A stretch of DNA of 64,000 bases from Pseudomonadota bacterium (GCA_014584465.1 JACTMU010000080.1:1-64000); one strand, 5' to 3'. Positions 1 through 8,350 are shown, counted from the stretch's first letter. The notes: generated by a model from the letters alone, not told the origin. Program-made: numbers and translations.

Positions 1-42
1 ATGCAACATCCATGGGCTAACGAATTATTGGTAAGCCAGTGA
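1..42 (+). pseudogene. Possible C-terminal tail of a transposase-associated ORF cut by the window start
   Basis: Frame 1 is open from the first base to a TGA at 40-42 and encodes only about 13 residues. I list it because it ends directly before the IS21-like terminal repeats at 49-94, where the last gene of an IS21-type element (istB) would end. The peptide is too short to identify, so this rests on position only. Confidence 0.2.
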
Positions 43-48
43 ATAAAA

Positions 49-94
49 GGGTCAATTTTAGCGAGAACAGGTGGGTCAACTTTACTGAGAGACA
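49..94 (+). mobile_element. IS21-like element terminus with two tandem GGGTCAA repeats
   Basis: Two near-identical 17-base units, GGGTCAATTTTAGCGAG at 49-65 and GGGTCAACTTTACTGAG at 73-89, are spaced 24 bases apart. Multiple short tandem repeats of this GGGTCAA(T/C)TTTA type are typical of IS21-family ends, and those elements usually finish in CA; here CA falls at 93-94, immediately before the ATG of the next gene. The element body would lie to the left, outside the window. Family assignment is by motif recognition only. Confidence 0.5.
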
Positions 95-1036
95 ATGGTC
101 GTGCGCTTGACGGATTCAGATGAGTCATTTAGTTTTCGTTTCATGGGGAAAGTTGGTTCAAATCGTACGACTGAATGTGAAATCCAAAGGATCGACTATT
201 TTGATCTTTGCACGACACTAGAGATCAATACCCAGAACTACTTTGAAGATTCCTCTGCCGAACATGGAGGGCTTGAGATCTGTTGGGTGCTTGGTGAAAG
301 CGAGCACTATAGAGGGTTTCGCGGTTCTCTTGTGAGGGTTCACAGGGAGAATGTAATGATCATCAATGCCAACGAGCCTCATTCGGAGATCTGTTCAAGA
401 AGTCCTACAATTCCTCATCTGCGTTCTTTGATCCTTTCACCCAGATTTCTTGACGACCTATTGGAGGAACATTCGCTCAATAGCAAAGAGATGGCCTTTG
501 AAGGGGTCCACTTCCCTTTGGAGGGTAGATTCAAAGAGTGCCTTCATCAGCTTTTTCTCTTCAAAGAGATACCTGGCTGTTCGCGTTTTGCATTGGATAG
601 CCTTTTGACTGAGATTGGTCAAAGTGTGACCACACAGTTCAAGCACTCTCGCAGCGATAGGATCGCGAAGTTGCAGAGTCAGGGCCATTTTCCAGATGTG
701 TGTGTCCGGGCTAAAGGCATCATGAGTGAGAACCTACATGATCCAGCATTCAGTTTGGATGTGTTGGCGAAGAATGTGGGAATGAGTAAATTTCATCTTG
801 TGCGGATCTTTAAGAGGGAAGTTGGTCTTACTCCGCATGCCTATTACCGAATCCTAAGGGTTGAAAGGGTCAAAGAGAGGCTTTTGAACAGTCGTCAACC
901 GATCACCGAGATTGCCTATGGCGTTGGTTTTGATGATCTTTCTACGTTCAATAAGGCCTTCAAGATGGTGGCTGGCGTGACCCCAAGTGAATTTCGTCAA
1001 GTCCATGGCAAATGCGGTAATTCGAGACCAGATTGA
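95..1036 (+). CDS. AraC-family transcriptional regulator
   Basis: A 313-residue protein with a C-terminal AraC-type double helix-turn-helix from about residue 214. The first HTH lies near residues 223-244 (LAKNVGMSKFHL) and the second near 271-294, including the typical ITEIAYGVGFDD and FNKAF segments. The N-terminal 200 residues are probably an effector-binding or dimerisation domain but show no motif I can name. The ATG directly abuts the CA that may end an IS21-like element, and an in-frame TGA lies at 86-88. The original promoter and possibly the first codons may therefore have been replaced by the insertion. There is no good Shine-Dalgarno sequence upstream. The target is unknown; the flavin-type protein 130 bases downstream is the obvious candidate. 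Confidence 0.85.
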   Translation: MVVRLTDSDESFSFRFMGKVGSNRTTECEIQRIDYFDLCTTLEINTQNYFEDSSAEHGGLEICWVLGESEHYRGFRGSLVRVHRENVMIINANEPHSEICSRSPTIPHLRSLILSPRFLDDLLEEHSLNSKEMAFEGVHFPLEGRFKECLHQLFLFKEIPGCSRFALDSLLTEIGQSVTTQFKHSRSDRIAKLQSQGHFPDVCVRAKGIMSENLHDPAFSLDVLAKNVGMSKFHLVRIFKREVGLTPHAYYRILRVERVKERLLNSRQPITEIAYGVGFDDLSTFNKAFKMVAGVTPSEFRQVHGKCGNSRPD

Positions 1037-1125
1037 ATCGGGGTTTTAAGGTTCATTCATTCAAAAAGCGCAAGATTTTCCTGGTGCAACTGTGGCTGAG
1101 GGCTTAGATCAGAGCCTCAACAGCG

Positions 1126-1144
1126 CCCAGGCGTTGTGCCTGGG
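1126..1144 (+). promoter_or_regulatory. Stem-loop in the leader of the split-barrel protein gene
   Basis: CCCAGGC (1126-1132) and GCCTGGG (1138-1144) form a perfect 7-bp stem with a GTTGT loop, ending 21 bases before the start codon and just upstream of the AAGGAGG ribosome site. No U-run follows, so it is not an obvious terminator. It could modulate translation or mRNA stability. Confidence 0.35.
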
Positions 1145-1165
1145 ATGATCTTGTAAGGAGGTGCC

Positions 1166-1645
1166 ATGGACTCTTTGTTACGATTAAAGGATCAGCTTAC
1201 CAAGTTTAAGTACATCACATACTTTTCGACACTCAACCATACTGAGGAGTTTGGGATCGTTCCAGAGCTTCGGCCCCTGTCATTGATGATTTGGAACTGG
1301 CGATTTTTCATTGCGACCTCTGTGGAGGCTCGTAAAGCCAAAGAGATGCTGCGAGAGTCGATGGTCTCATTTCTTGTACCCCTGCAGAGAGGCGAGTTGA
1401 ATGGTTATTTGAGAGTTGTGGGACGAGCCTCAAGAGTTGTGGACCCTCGGGTCTGCGATGAAGTGGGAACGGCAACCGGTTACCCGTTGACGAAGTATTG
1501 GTCAGAGGGAGGTCAGGATCCGACACTCTTTTTTGCTGAGATTAAACCTGTGAGAGTGGAGTTTATGGAGCCAGGGGAGCATGAGGCCAGGGAGATCACC
1601 GCGGAATTTCTTGAACGGGAGCCCAAAATGGTCACCTCTCTGTAA
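1166..1645 (+). CDS. Pyridoxamine 5'-phosphate oxidase-like FMN-binding split-barrel protein
   Basis: A 159-residue protein of the general-stress/PNPOx-like split-barrel type: an N-terminal stretch reads like strand 1 (YFSTLN), a central segment WNWRFFIATS is followed by an amphipathic helix (EARKAKEMLRES), and a later GRASRVVD segment resembles the strand that follows. Such proteins bind FMN, haem or F420, and many have no known substrate; I cannot assign one here. The start is well supported by a strong AAGGAGG site 6-7 bases before the ATG. It follows the AraC regulator in the same direction, which may control it. The residues that would define an F420 or haem enzyme cannot be judged by eye. 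Confidence 0.55.
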   Translation: MDSLLRLKDQLTKFKYITYFSTLNHTEEFGIVPELRPLSLMIWNWRFFIATSVEARKAKEMLRESMVSFLVPLQRGELNGYLRVVGRASRVVDPRVCDEVGTATGYPLTKYWSEGGQDPTLFFAEIKPVRVEFMEPGEHEAREITAEFLEREPKMVTSL

Positions 1646-1697
1646 CAGTTTCAGAGTCAGACAGGGTTGTCGTTTTTACCATGAAAAAATGTTATAA

Positions 1698-2604
1698 CGC
1701 GTATCTGAAGTTAGAAATAGAGATCAAAGTGATCGCATTCTTCGAAGAGTGATTGATGAAGCCATAGCCTACGTTCAAGCTCATGGAGGAGAGATCAGCA
1801 CAGTGGAAGTTTTGGGGGTGAGCTACGGTGCCTTTCTGGGATTCGTGCTCGGTGCTATTGACAGTGAATCGAGTCATCCTATGATCAATGGTAGTGTGAC
1901 ACTGTTAAGCCCCGTCTTAAATCTTTCCACCACTCACAGGAAAAAGGATGAGTTGATGGATCGCCACCTGAAGGAAACTGGTGGTCTCAGTGAGCGACGT
2001 CTCTTGTTGTTTGCGACCGTCAACAATCTTCTTGGGGCGATCCCTATGAGTCCGATTGGAATGACAGAGAAGAACTCCCAAGTTTTGAAGTCGGTCATTG
2101 CTGAAGGATATTTTGAGATGCTGGACGAACTGATTGTCCATCTGGCCCGAGAACGAGAGAGATACTTTGAACTCGGTTCCATCACAAGGGACAATCTCGA
2201 GGCATTGGCTGAAGTTGCGGCCGAAAATTTTGTCGCGAGAAAAAAAGGCGTGGCGCAAGGAAGTACGATTTCTTAGAGGAATTGAGAGATTTACAACTCC
2301 AAATATGAGGCAGTACAGTTGCACATTTCCGTGGGAAAATCGGGCCAATCTTGGAGTGCAGGGGGATTGGAGAAATGATTCTTGTTCAGAGGATCTTCGA
2401 TTTTGGATACGATCCAATCGAAATCAAGGTCAGCTGCGCATTCTTACCTCATGTGATGATTTTCTCAACGACTGTTCTGATTGGAAGGCGCTTCAAGATG
2501 AGCAGTTACTCTCGACTGAGGCACTCATGATTTTGAAGCAGGGTGGTCATCTAGGTTACCTTGGATCACGCTGGTTCAAGAAATTCATTAAGGGTGAACT
2601 TTAG
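1698..2604 (+). pseudogene. Alpha/beta hydrolase remnant, 5'-truncated and frameshifted
   Basis: Two frames together read as one alpha/beta hydrolase. The first (open from 1698; a GTG at 1749 gives 175 residues) has the nucleophile elbow GVSYG. The second (ending at 2604) has the expected C-terminal part: a late Asp-containing strand (ILTSCDDFL) and the catalytic His in GGHLGYLG. The switch lies at a seven-A run near 2239-2245: removing one A joins ARKK to AWRKEVRFL without a break. The N-terminal strands before the elbow are missing; an in-frame TAA occurs at 1695 and no good start follows. This looks like a decaying gene. A sequencing indel or transcriptional slippage on the A-run could restore the two visible parts but not the missing N-terminus. 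Confidence 0.65.
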
Positions 2605-3342
2605 AACCCGGTTTCCCCCAATGTCAGGATAGATGTCGCCTCGAGATGAAATTGATCTGAAGGGGCAATTAAGCGTTCTGATATGGACATAGACCCCATA
2701 TTTTGAAAGTTTATTGCCGCGCGGATCTCCGGATTCGACAATCGATACTAGGGGCCGACCACTTGTCAATCTCTTCGAACCACTGTATTGAAGATCCACC
2801 CATCATTAGAAAGGCTCTATGTCATTTTAGGGCTTGAGCCTTATCCTCCATCCATTTGGTCAGCGCGTGGGCCACCCAACTGCATCGATGAAGATCCTCA
2901 GCAGTTTCTAGATTATGATTTTGCGTAGTGGGCTCTCGGATGCCCTGTCCATGGAGATCCACGTCTAAATTCAAGATGACCAACTCCACAAACACTTGAA
3001 AACTCAAAGATTGCTGTAAAATCACGCCATTCCCATCAAAATCTAGGACTCATACGAGGCGTGGCAAGATGTTTCGGGACTCACTTGGACCGCTTCATTA
3101 CCACCTTTCCCCCATTCCAGCCTATAAATGTGCTTTGAATGTCCTATCCCCTCCCCTATTGCCCACCTCAATGGCGAGCTGAGATGCGCGCCAATCTTTG
3201 ATCACAGATCCGAATCAGAAATGAAGATAGGAATCAACAGAGGCGCTGTCAGAGGTGATAAAGTGTCTATATTTGATACACCAACTGAAAACATTTCAAA
3301 ACCGTCCTTTCAGTTTGGTAATTTTCCGATCTTTTGGTAAGG
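2605..3342. other. Gene-poor stretch with two weak minus-strand ORFs
   Basis: No convincing gene. On the minus strand a 77-codon ORF (2799 to 2566, GTG start, running into the hydrolase remnant) and a 67-codon ORF (3025 to 2822, GTG start) have protein-like composition, but neither has a ribosome site or a recognisable family. They may be remnants. The only structured element is the 32-bp repeat at 3117-3148. Confidence 0.4.
3117..3148 (+). repeat. 32-bp direct repeat, copy 1 (piece of IS91-like transposase end)
   Basis: Exactly matches 6908-6939 over 32 bases (starts CCAGCCTATAAATG, ends GTCCTATC), with no similarity outside. The second copy lies inside the C-terminal coding part of an IS91-like transposase remnant, so this copy is a stray fragment of that element. 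Confidence 0.8.
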
Positions 3343-3371
3343 TTCATTACATCAAATAACCCCTGTACAAT
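3343..3371 (+). promoter_or_regulatory. Sigma-70-type promoter for the secreted protein gene
   Basis: A -10 hexamer TACAAT (3366-3371; 5 of 6 consensus) sits 17 bases after a weak -35 TTCATT (3343-3348). The predicted start, about 3378, gives a short leader holding the AAAGGAG site of the gene at 3401. Confidence 0.45.
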
Positions 3372-3400
3372 TAAGTACGTCGAATGAAAGGAGAACTAAA

Positions 3401-3874
3401 ATGAAAAAAGTAACAGTTATGATCGCTCTGAGTTTCGCCCTCGGCCCACTTCAAGGATTCACGCAATCGGCGGCAACAAAGGATGAGTTCGCTAGCCGCA
3501 AAGAAAAATATTCCAAGCTTGCCAAGAAGACTGAGGAAGAATTTCTCAATCAGCAAGGAGCAAAGGTAGCCGCTGATGCCAGTAAATGGGTGCAAGCGGC
3601 CGCAGAGGAAATCGGTGAGGAAGTTGGTACCGGCCTAATCCTCGATCAAGGCAGTGACCTTTTTCCGAAAATGCTCGATCGTTCAATGGGTGATTACGAA
3701 AATCGATTCATCTCTTTGAACAATGAACTACTGATTTGCCAACTCAATGGGTGGTTTCTGACATCTGGAATGTCGGACGCGACCCTCGAATGTTATGACG
3801 ACCACGGCAATAAGTATTCGAGATCTTCACGACACATGAGGCTTGATAACTTTGGTAAGAAAAAAGCCAAATAG
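3401..3874 (+). CDS. Secreted protein of unknown function
   Basis: A 157-residue protein. It starts with a clear Sec signal peptide (MKKVTVMIALSFALGPLQG, cleavage probably after FTQSA). The mature part is charged and helical at first (KEKYSKLAKKTEEEF), then has two cysteines (near residues 112 and 130) that could form a disulfide, and ends in a basic GKKKAK tail. I do not recognise the family. The start is supported by AAAGGAG 8 bases upstream and a promoter at 3343-3371. It forms its own transcription unit, closed by the strong hairpin at 3924-3980, and lies between the two 32-bp repeats, so it may be a passenger of the mobile segment. Confidence 0.6.
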   Translation: MKKVTVMIALSFALGPLQGFTQSAATKDEFASRKEKYSKLAKKTEEEFLNQQGAKVAADASKWVQAAAEEIGEEVGTGLILDQGSDLFPKMLDRSMGDYENRFISLNNELLICQLNGWFLTSGMSDATLECYDDHGNKYSRSSRHMRLDNFGKKKAK

Positions 3875-3923
3875 ATTTTTGCACACTGCGGGAGCTCGCG
3901 CTGAAATTACGACACCAAACGGA

Positions 3924-3980
3924 GGCAGCAGTGATCGAAGGTAATGCAGACAATGCTGGATCACTGCTGCCATTTTTTCT
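3924..3980 (+). terminator. Rho-independent terminator
   Basis: A perfect 13-bp stem, GGCAGCAGTGATC (3924-3936) pairing with GATCACTGCTGCC (3959-3971), with a 22-base loop and followed by ATTTTTTCT. It terminates the secreted protein gene ending at 3874. Its left arm is preceded by few A bases, so it is probably one-directional. Confidence 0.8.
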
Positions 3981-4030
3981 TCCGGAGCCCCCTCCAAGGA
4001 CCAATTTAAAGTGGACTGGACGCATCGTCA

Positions 4031-4852
4031 TCACGACTGGTCTGGATCCACCACCCGAAACCAATCCAAATTAAAGCAAAAAAGCCCCTCAGAGTCGGAA
4101 TTCTTGACGATACCACGCACTTCTTCAATAACGCTCACAAATTTGGCGCGAACATGCTCAAAGTCTTCAAGAGACATCGTACAGACACTTGAATGGTAGA
4201 GCTTAAGGGGATCACCTGAAGCGATATTTTCAACTGCGCGCAAACGCCAATTCATCTGGTTGACACGAGTCCAAGGGGACTCACCAGGAAGAAAAATGGA
4301 GCCCGATCCCCTCACGAGTCTGTGATCAACTTCTCGAATGAGATCAGCCCGTTGAAGAAACTGAATAACTCCATTGATCGTTTTTCTAGGTAACTTGAAT
4401 AGGTTTTCTAACGCCTCTCGGGAATCACAGCCCTTGATCTCTACAGCCAAAAATATGGCGGCGTAAAACCAGTCGGAATAGTACTGAGCCTTTTGTTCTT
4501 CAGTCAAAGTCATATCTGAAGCCAGCCTCGACGAAAGTTTCGTTGATCTTTCGAGAACCGCTCTTTTCTGTTGAATGAAAATCTTTTTAAGCGCAGCACT
4601 TGTCGATCGCTCAATTTGAATCAACAACAAGAAATATTCTGTCTGCAGAGGTAAGAACCCAAAATATTCGGCAACATGAACCGCCTGGTCTAAATTGAGA
4701 TGTTTTTTATTTTTGAACACCATGCTGATAAAGGTGTCACTGACTCCCAAGTATTTAGCAAGTTTTGCCAACTGACCACGCCCAGCTTTCGGAGACTCTT
4801 TGACTCTGAGTCTAAGTATTTCTCTGTAATCCTCAACCTCAAAGAAATCCAT
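4031..4852 (-). CDS. TIGR02147-family regulator
   Basis: A 273-residue protein from the ATG at 4852 (MDFFEVEDYREIL). A longer frame to 4951 adds 33 residues of poor, non-conserved character, so I chose the internal start. The N-terminus matches the family pattern: a short YREIL segment, then an XRE-like helix-turn-helix around residues 28-65 (GQLAKLAKYLGVSDTFISMV), then a helical C-terminal domain with LTEEQKAQYYSDWFYAAI and a final winged-helix-like part. This family is abundant in Bdellovibrio and Fibrobacter relatives and is probably regulatory; no targets are known to me. It is divergent from the secreted protein gene at 5108 and faces the one ending at 3874, so it may control either. Confidence 0.75.
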   Translation of the reverse strand: MDFFEVEDYREILRLRVKESPKAGRGQLAKLAKYLGVSDTFISMVFKNKKHLNLDQAVHVAEYFGFLPLQTEYFLLLIQIERSTSAALKKIFIQQKRAVLERSTKLSSRLASDMTLTEEQKAQYYSDWFYAAIFLAVEIKGCDSREALENLFKLPRKTINGVIQFLQRADLIREVDHRLVRGSGSIFLPGESPWTRVNQMNWRLRAVENIASGDPLKLYHSSVCTMSLEDFEHVRAKFVSVIEEVRGIVKNSDSEGLFCFNLDWFRVVDPDQS

Positions 4853-4995
4853 GAGTTTTCGCCTTCTATTGAACCCAGACCAAATTCCAGGAGTCAGACT
4901 GCAATTGATTTCAAAATTCTTTACGGTATGTAAGGAAAAAATCTGAACCAATCTTTTGGATTAGCCCATCCTTGCTCCTGTAAATCAATGACTTT

Positions 4996-5041
4996 ACCTC
5001 ATCGAACCTGAGGTTTATCGAATTTTTATCTCAAGTATGAT
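4996..5041 (+). promoter_or_regulatory. Promoter with adjacent dyad in the divergent intergenic region
   Basis: A dyad ACCTCA (4996-5001) / TGAGGT (5009-5014) is followed by a likely -10 hexamer TATGAT (5036-5041), with a weak -35 TTTATC about 16 bases upstream. This gives a leader of about 60 bases for the gene at 5108. The dyad overlaps the -35 region, where an operator, for example for the divergent TIGR02147 regulator, could sit. Confidence 0.35.
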
Positions 5042-5107
5042 CCCTTGCATTCCGAAACAACAAAAAGTTGTCTCCAATTGCAACGACGTGAACAGGGAGA
5101 GTTTCCT

Positions 5108-6379
5108 TTGAACTGTCTTTCAAGACACGCAAGATCCATAGCCTTGATTCTTTCTATTCTCCTTTGGTCCAGCGATCATTTTGCCATTAATCCACCAAAA
5201 TTAAGCTCAAACAATAAATTGAGCAGCTCCGATAATCTCACAAAGAATGACTCAGAGCCTAAGGGTGGAGATTCATCTAACACAGGACCTGCCCCTACCA
5301 ACGACCAGGGAAAACTTCCTGGGTCCAATTTGAATCCGACTGCCTCAAAAGATTCCATCAAGCAGATCTTATCCCCATTCCTCACGGATTTGGCACAAGA
5401 CCTACCTGAATATGCAGAAGACCTCCGGGCCAGATTTGAGGCGGCAAAGTGGTATATTCAAGAAGATGAGGCCTTTAAGAATACTTGCCAAGGATTCAAT
5501 AAGAGGGTCCCTAGTGAATACGTGATATCGGCTTGTGTAACAGGTGATAAAATCTGGGTCAAAAAGTCATTCATAGAATCCAACTCCAACGACTCAAACG
5601 CCAATTCTTCGCAACGATCTAAAATACCTGTTTTAGTTCACGAACTCAACAGGCTCATTGTGACCGAGGAACTATCCTACACCAAAGACAACACCGACGC
5701 ACAAGATCGCAAGGTCAATGTTGTCGATGGCGCATTTGAAGCCTACATAAAGATGAAGTATTCAACCACACCTTCGCCTGCATCGACTGCTACCGCAGCA
5801 CACGAACTCAAAACCACATTGAACGATGAATTTGCTGTCAAATATCGAACAATGAACGAGATTTATGAGCTGGTTGATTCGAAATTCTTTAGATTTGTAT
5901 CCCTCGTTTGTGACAGAAAATGGCCCACAGATGAAGAAATCAAAAATGTTAAGGTTGAGAATCCTTATTTGAAAGAATGGGACAACAAGAAGAAATCCTC
6001 CAGCTACACCCCTACAAAACGGGGTAAGAGTACCCGAAAATATAGGGTGAATGTGGAGAAGAGCACTCTAGTGCAATCCTTGGTCCTTTCTACGGCCGCT
6101 AGTCAGTTTTGCATTGAGATCACTAAAAAGAGGTTTCTCCTTCCAATCGAGCAAGATTTCAAAAAGGAAGTTTGTCTTTCTGATTGGTCAAAGAAATCAT
6201 CCGTCAATACTGTGGATTACTGGGGGACAACCAACTGGAATACCACCCATGCGTACAAGGAGGTCTTTGAGAGCCATTGCACTTGGCTCAGACAGCAAGA
6301 GCGGTTAGCGAAGCATCGCAAGCCCGATAAACCAGTTGCCCCCACAGATGATGCTGACAATAACAAAAAACTTAAGTAA
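5108..6379 (+). CDS. Large secreted protein of unknown function
   Basis: A 423-residue protein if started at TTG 5108, which has AGGGAGA about 8 bases upstream; the frame also opens earlier at TTG 5045 without a good ribosome site. The N-terminus is a signal peptide (ARSIALILSILLWSS). It is followed by a Ser/Asn/Pro-rich linker of about 60 residues (typical of exported flexible regions), then a mixed domain with cysteines, a VLVHELNRLIV helix and a later CDRKWPTDEEIK segment. The sequence HELN is reminiscent of a metal-binding helix but lacks a full HExxH. No family recognised. It lies inside the segment bounded by the 32-bp repeats and immediately upstream of a transposase remnant, which suggests acquisition by transfer. 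Confidence 0.55.
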   Translation: MNCLSRHARSIALILSILLWSSDHFAINPPKLSSNNKLSSSDNLTKNDSEPKGGDSSNTGPAPTNDQGKLPGSNLNPTASKDSIKQILSPFLTDLAQDLPEYAEDLRARFEAAKWYIQEDEAFKNTCQGFNKRVPSEYVISACVTGDKIWVKKSFIESNSNDSNANSSQRSKIPVLVHELNRLIVTEELSYTKDNTDAQDRKVNVVDGAFEAYIKMKYSTTPSPASTATAAHELKTTLNDEFAVKYRTMNEIYELVDSKFFRFVSLVCDRKWPTDEEIKNVKVENPYLKEWDNKKKSSSYTPTKRGKSTRKYRVNVEKSTLVQSLVLSTAASQFCIEITKKRFLLPIEQDFKKEVCLSDWSKKSSVNTVDYWGTTNWNTTHAYKEVFESHCTWLRQQERLAKHRKPDKPVAPTDDADNNKKLK

Positions 6380-6421
6380 CAAGTAACAAAGAAAAGTAAT
6401 TGGTCGTGAGTCGCGAAGCTG

Positions 6422-6955
6422 ATGAGACTGAACGGAAATCTGCAGATCCTGAGTTCAAGTCATAGCCCTCACTTCGGCATTGGGTCACAAGGCGGTGTGG
6501 GTATGGCAGCATCAGAAGGAAGCAAAGTCGAAAGACTCTGTCGCTACATTGCAAGGCCAGTGATCGTATTGGAGCGCTTGCCTCTGAATCACCGAGGCCA
6601 AGTGCTCTATAGACTCAAAAAGCCCTCCGATGATGTGACCACAGCCATCGTCATGTCACCCATGGAGCTCATGAAAAGGCTTGCAGCTTTAGTGCCTAGA
6701 CCAAGAGTGCATCTCACCAGGTTCTCTGGTGTCTTTGCACCTCACTACAAGTACAGGTCTCTGGTGGTCTCTAAGCCACACAAAGCTTACCCACTGAGCA
6801 ACGAAGATGAGCTGCGTCCCATCAAGACAAGGCTCCCCTGGGCCAGAGTCTTAAAACGAGTATTTACAATCGATGTTGAGAGTTGCCACTTGTGCGAGGC
6901 CAACCGCCCAGCCTATAAATGTGCTTTGAATGTCCTATCACCGGATCGTGATTGA
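6422..6955 (+). pseudogene. IS91-like (Y2) transposase, C-terminal remnant
   Basis: About 177 codons matching the C-terminal third of IS91-family transposases: a KVERLCRYIARPV segment, the VMSPMELMKRLAALVPRPR block, a VHLTRFSGVFAPHYKYR block, and the terminal LPWARVLKRVFTIDVESC with a cysteine pair (CHLC) that begins the zinc-binding tail. The N-terminal part with the catalytic tyrosines and HUH metal site is absent, and the tail after the cysteine pair diverges, so it cannot be active. No ribosome site precedes the nominal ATG. Full-length relatives are about 370-500 residues. Confidence 0.75.
6908..6939 (+). repeat. 32-bp direct repeat, copy 2
   Basis: Exact partner of 3117-3148, lying at the end of the transposase remnant. 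The two copies delimit about 3.8 kb carrying two secreted proteins and a TIGR02147 regulator. Confidence 0.8.
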
Positions 6956-7140
6956 GGACGAGAAGTTCCTTAGTCGTGCATATCAACTTTGTGGCATGGG
7001 CGTAATAACAGTTAAGCCAGTAAAGTTTGGCAATTTCGATGGTTTTGACCGCTGGTGAAGCGGCGAGTTTGACAAATCCAAACAGTTGAGTTACCTTTAA
7101 AAAATCAACAGGCATAAAATGCCATATCAAAGGAGGGCCT

Positions 7141-7194
7141 ATGAATGTAAATACACTCAATAGACGAATGGCTCTCCGTCTATTAAATTCATAA
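7141..7194 (+). CDS. Possible 17-residue leader peptide overlapping a stem-loop
   Basis: An ATG preceded by a strong AAAGGAGGGCCT site opens a 17-codon frame, MNVNTLNRRMALRLLNS. Its middle forms a hairpin: AATAGACG (7159-7166) with CGTCTATT (7177-7184), 8 bp with a 10-base loop. Downstream there is a run TTTTTT at 7200-7206. A good ribosome site, a very short peptide and a hairpin inside the coding part, 64 bases before rsgA, suggest a translation-coupled leader or attenuator. The DNA from 6956 to 7140 shows nothing else recognisable. Confidence 0.35.
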   Translation: MNVNTLNRRMALRLLNS

Positions 7195-7258
7195 ATTCTA
7201 TTTTTTGACCAAGCATTGAGAGCCTAGCTTGTTCGCATTTTTCTAAATGAGGCATATT

Positions 7259-8350
7259 ATGTTTAGCGATAGCTTGAAAAAGCTGTGGGGCTTTCATCCC
7301 ATGCAGGATGCGTATTTTCATGCGCTGCGAGAAGAAAATCCGTCCTTGGTCCCGGCTCGAATTACTTTTACGAGTCACGACCAGTATAAAACTTTGGTTC
7401 TTGCTTCAAAAGAAGAAAGGTCTGCAAAAGTACGGGGCCACTTCTATCACGGCGGCAGCGAGTTGCCCGTGGTGGGTGATTGGGTTGCCATTGAGTGGTC
7501 ATCTGGCGATCATCAAAGCTTGCCAATAGAGGCGGTGCTACCGAGGTTTTCAGAGCTGCGAAGGGTCGACAATCGCAGAGGGTATCAGACTCTGGTAGCC
7601 AATGTGGATTTCATTGGTTTGGTGACAAGTTTCAATCAAGATCTGAACGAGCGACGGCTTGAACGAGGCTTGGCCATGATCGAGGAAAGTAGGGCGAAAC
7701 CAATCATTATCATTAACAAAAATGATTTGATTGATGAACCTTCGGCCAACCAGCAGCTGCAAGTCTTGTCGGATCGATTCAAAAATGTGATGATCGTTTC
7801 TTGTTCTGCTCAATCCAAAAATGGAATCGACCGAGTCACTGCCCTTTTGGGTGATGGCCAGAGCGTGGCGTTTTTAGGCATGTCTGGAGTCGGTAAGTCT
7901 TCGCTCATCAATGTGATTTTGGACGAAGACCATCTTCAGACCAAAGAGATTCGATTGGAAGACAGTCGGGGCAGACACACGACAACCCATCGTGAACTTC
8001 TTCTTACAAAGCATGGTTTCTGGATCATTGATAATCCTGGAATTAGAGAGTTCTCTTTTGGAGGAGAAGAGGATTCTTTAAATCGGACCTTCGAAGATGT
8101 CTCTTTGCTGATGCTCAGTTGCCGTTTTAGTGACTGTGCCCACGACGGTGAACCTGGCTGCAAGATTAGTGAGGCTCTTGAAACTGGCGAGTTGTCTACT
8201 GATCGGTGGGAGAACTACCTGAAAATCATACGTGAAATGGACTTTCAAGCCAATAAGGGCAACAAAGCCTATCATAGCCAGAAGCGCAAAGTGTGGGCCA
8301 AGAGAAGTATGGATCTTCGTCAGCGGCTAAAGACGAAAGAACGGAGGTGA
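7259..8350 (+). CDS. rsgA: Ribosome small-subunit-dependent GTPase A
   Basis: A circularly permuted GTPase that helps mature the 30S subunit. The order seen is an N-terminal OB-fold-like part, then G4 NKND near residue 153, then the P-loop GMSGVGKSS near 207, the RHTT switch region, G3 DNPG, and a C-terminal zinc knuckle Cys-x5-Cys-x-His-x6-Cys near 287 (CRFSDCAHDGEPGC). I chose ATG 7259 because GAGG lies six bases before it; the in-frame ATG at 7247 has no ribosome site. 363 residues is normal for the longer members. The C-terminal tail is strongly basic, as expected for rRNA contact. Confidence 0.93.
   Translation: MFSDSLKKLWGFHPMQDAYFHALREENPSLVPARITFTSHDQYKTLVLASKEERSAKVRGHFYHGGSELPVVGDWVAIEWSSGDHQSLPIEAVLPRFSELRRVDNRRGYQTLVANVDFIGLVTSFNQDLNERRLERGLAMIEESRAKPIIIINKNDLIDEPSANQQLQVLSDRFKNVMIVSCSAQSKNGIDRVTALLGDGQSVAFLGMSGVGKSSLINVILDEDHLQTKEIRLEDSRGRHTTTHRELLLTKHGFWIIDNPGIREFSFGGEEDSLNRTFEDVSLLMLSCRFSDCAHDGEPGCKISEALETGELSTDRWENYLKIIREMDFQANKGNKAYHSQKRKVWAKRSMDLRQRLKTKERR

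Noticed and set aside
1037-1165. FMN riboswitch before the flavin-type split-barrel gene
   Set aside because: A 7-bp hairpin is present but the conserved FMN-riboswitch core is not seen.
2566-3025. Two minus-strand ORFs of 77 and 67 codons as genes
   Set aside because: GTG starts, no ribosome sites, no recognisable family, and the first overlaps the hydrolase remnant. Described as a gene-poor region instead.
4031-4951. Long form of the TIGR02147 regulator
   Set aside because: The additional 33 residues lack the family pattern; the N-terminus MDFFEVEDYREIL at 4852 is typical.
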